From: Verrucomicrobia bacterium 12-59-8
GTDB lineage: Bacteria; Verrucomicrobiota; Verrucomicrobiae; Verrucomicrobiales; Verrucomicrobiaceae
Assembly: GCA_002279765.1 (NCBI GenBank)
Contig: NCCR01000100.1
Location: forward strand, 1 to 14,840
DNA length: 14,840 nucleotides
Direction: 5' to 3'
Made by a program: the position numbers and the translations under genes. Below the pieces are notes generated by a model that saw only the letters and a list, made by a program, of their open reading frames with translations, did not search any database and was not told the origin of the DNA. Shown here piece by piece: positions 14,528-14,840 of this stretch (position 1 is the first letter of the stretch; each line of letters opens with the position of its first letter).

Positions 14528-14840
14528 ATGAACGAAACAACCTACTCACTGGAGTGGCGCGGTGCCAGGAAGTCCGCGCTATCATATGCCGACATCGAAG
14601 CCGGACTCGTCACAGGTGATTTGCACACCCTGTATAAGATCCATGTGAACGGCAAATGGCTCGTGCTGCGGGATTTCGTGGAACAGCAGCGCGCCTTGTT
14701 CGTGCCGCCCCCTGCCAGACAGCTCACTCCGCCGCCTCCAATACCGCAGCCAGCCAGCGACACCCTGCCACGGCCAGAACCGCAGTCAGCAGTCCCGCCC
14801 CCGACGCCGATGGGCAAGGCCGTGCCCCCGTCGCCGTCGT
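14528..14840 (+). CDS. partial gene, GYF_2-like domain followed by a proline-rich region
   Basis: This reading frame starts 1 nt after the preceding stop and runs off the window end; 104 codons are visible. Residues about 6-55 (YSLEWRGARKSALSY ... NGKWLVLRDFVEQ) have the spacing of a GYF_2-like domain: an opening Tyr, a Gly in a turn, a Ser-led helix, Gly-Asp, and a closing Gly-x-Trp followed by a helix. After about residue 60 the protein becomes very Pro-rich (PPPAR, TPPPPIPQP, VPPPTPMG), as in tethers that lead to a membrane segment in many proteins of these phyla. The tight spacing puts it in the GTPase operon. GYF-type domains bind proline-rich peptides, so the proline-rich linker of the GAP1-N2 protein is a conceivable partner, but that is speculation. 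The missing C-terminus prevents naming the family. Confidence 0.65.
   Translation, partial: MNETTYSLEWRGARKSALSYADIEAGLVTGDLHTLYKIHVNGKWLVLRDFVEQQRALFVPPPARQLTPPPPIPQPASDTLPRPEPQSAVPPPTPMGKAVPPSPS

Noticed and set aside
1..14840. tRNA, rRNA, CRISPR array, insertion sequence or integrase
   Set aside because: I looked on both strands and saw no cloverleaf-like sequence, regularly spaced repeats, transposase motifs or terminal inverted repeats.

Overview
The window reads as a GC-rich bacterial chromosome segment. It most likely comes from Verrucomicrobiota, or less likely the related Planctomycetota. The main clue is the paired Planctomycete-type cytochrome/DUF1549/DUF1553 protein and Tat-exported DUF1501 protein, a combination concentrated in those phyla. 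The eight start sites called here also lack an upstream Shine-Dalgarno sequence. I see no tRNA, rRNA, CRISPR array, insertion sequence or phage gene.

Left half, minus strand (190-5769): three genes run right to left with short gaps. They encode an exported PSCyt1-PSCyt2-PSD1 protein with two CxxCH haem motifs, a Tat-exported DUF1501 protein of the sulfatase/alkaline-phosphatase-like fold, and an unrecognised 514-residue helical protein with one membrane segment. A weak terminator-like hairpin follows the last of these. A secreted alpha/beta-hydrolase (5894-6766) is transcribed divergently. The 124-bp gap between the hydrolase and the cytochrome gene holds a perfect 22-bp palindrome, a strong candidate operator that could control both sides. 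This half looks like an extracytoplasmic degradation or redox module for an ester- or polymer-type substrate; the substrate cannot be read from sequence.

Right half, plus strand (6892-14840 and beyond): four tightly packed genes (gaps of 4 nt, a 4-nt GTGA overlap, then 1 nt) form one operon that continues past the window edge. Gene A is a P-loop GTPase preceded by a zinc ribbon and a beta-rich N-terminus. It resembles the 'double-GTPase' (DO-GTPase2) family. Gene B begins with a domain matching the N-terminal type 2 domain of GTPase-associated protein 1 (GAP1-N2), followed by a proline-rich linker, one membrane helix and a large helical/beta region. Gene C is a ~1010-residue single-pass membrane protein with long helical regions and no family I can name. 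Gene D is cut by the window end and shows a small GYF_2-like domain and a proline-rich stretch.

GTPase plus GAP1 pairs have been described computationally as parts of predicted prokaryotic conflict (immune-like) systems. The version here, tied to two large membrane-spanning partners and a GYF-like protein, is the most interesting content of the window. A membrane-anchored complex with a cytoplasmic GTPase switch is my inference and has not been demonstrated.
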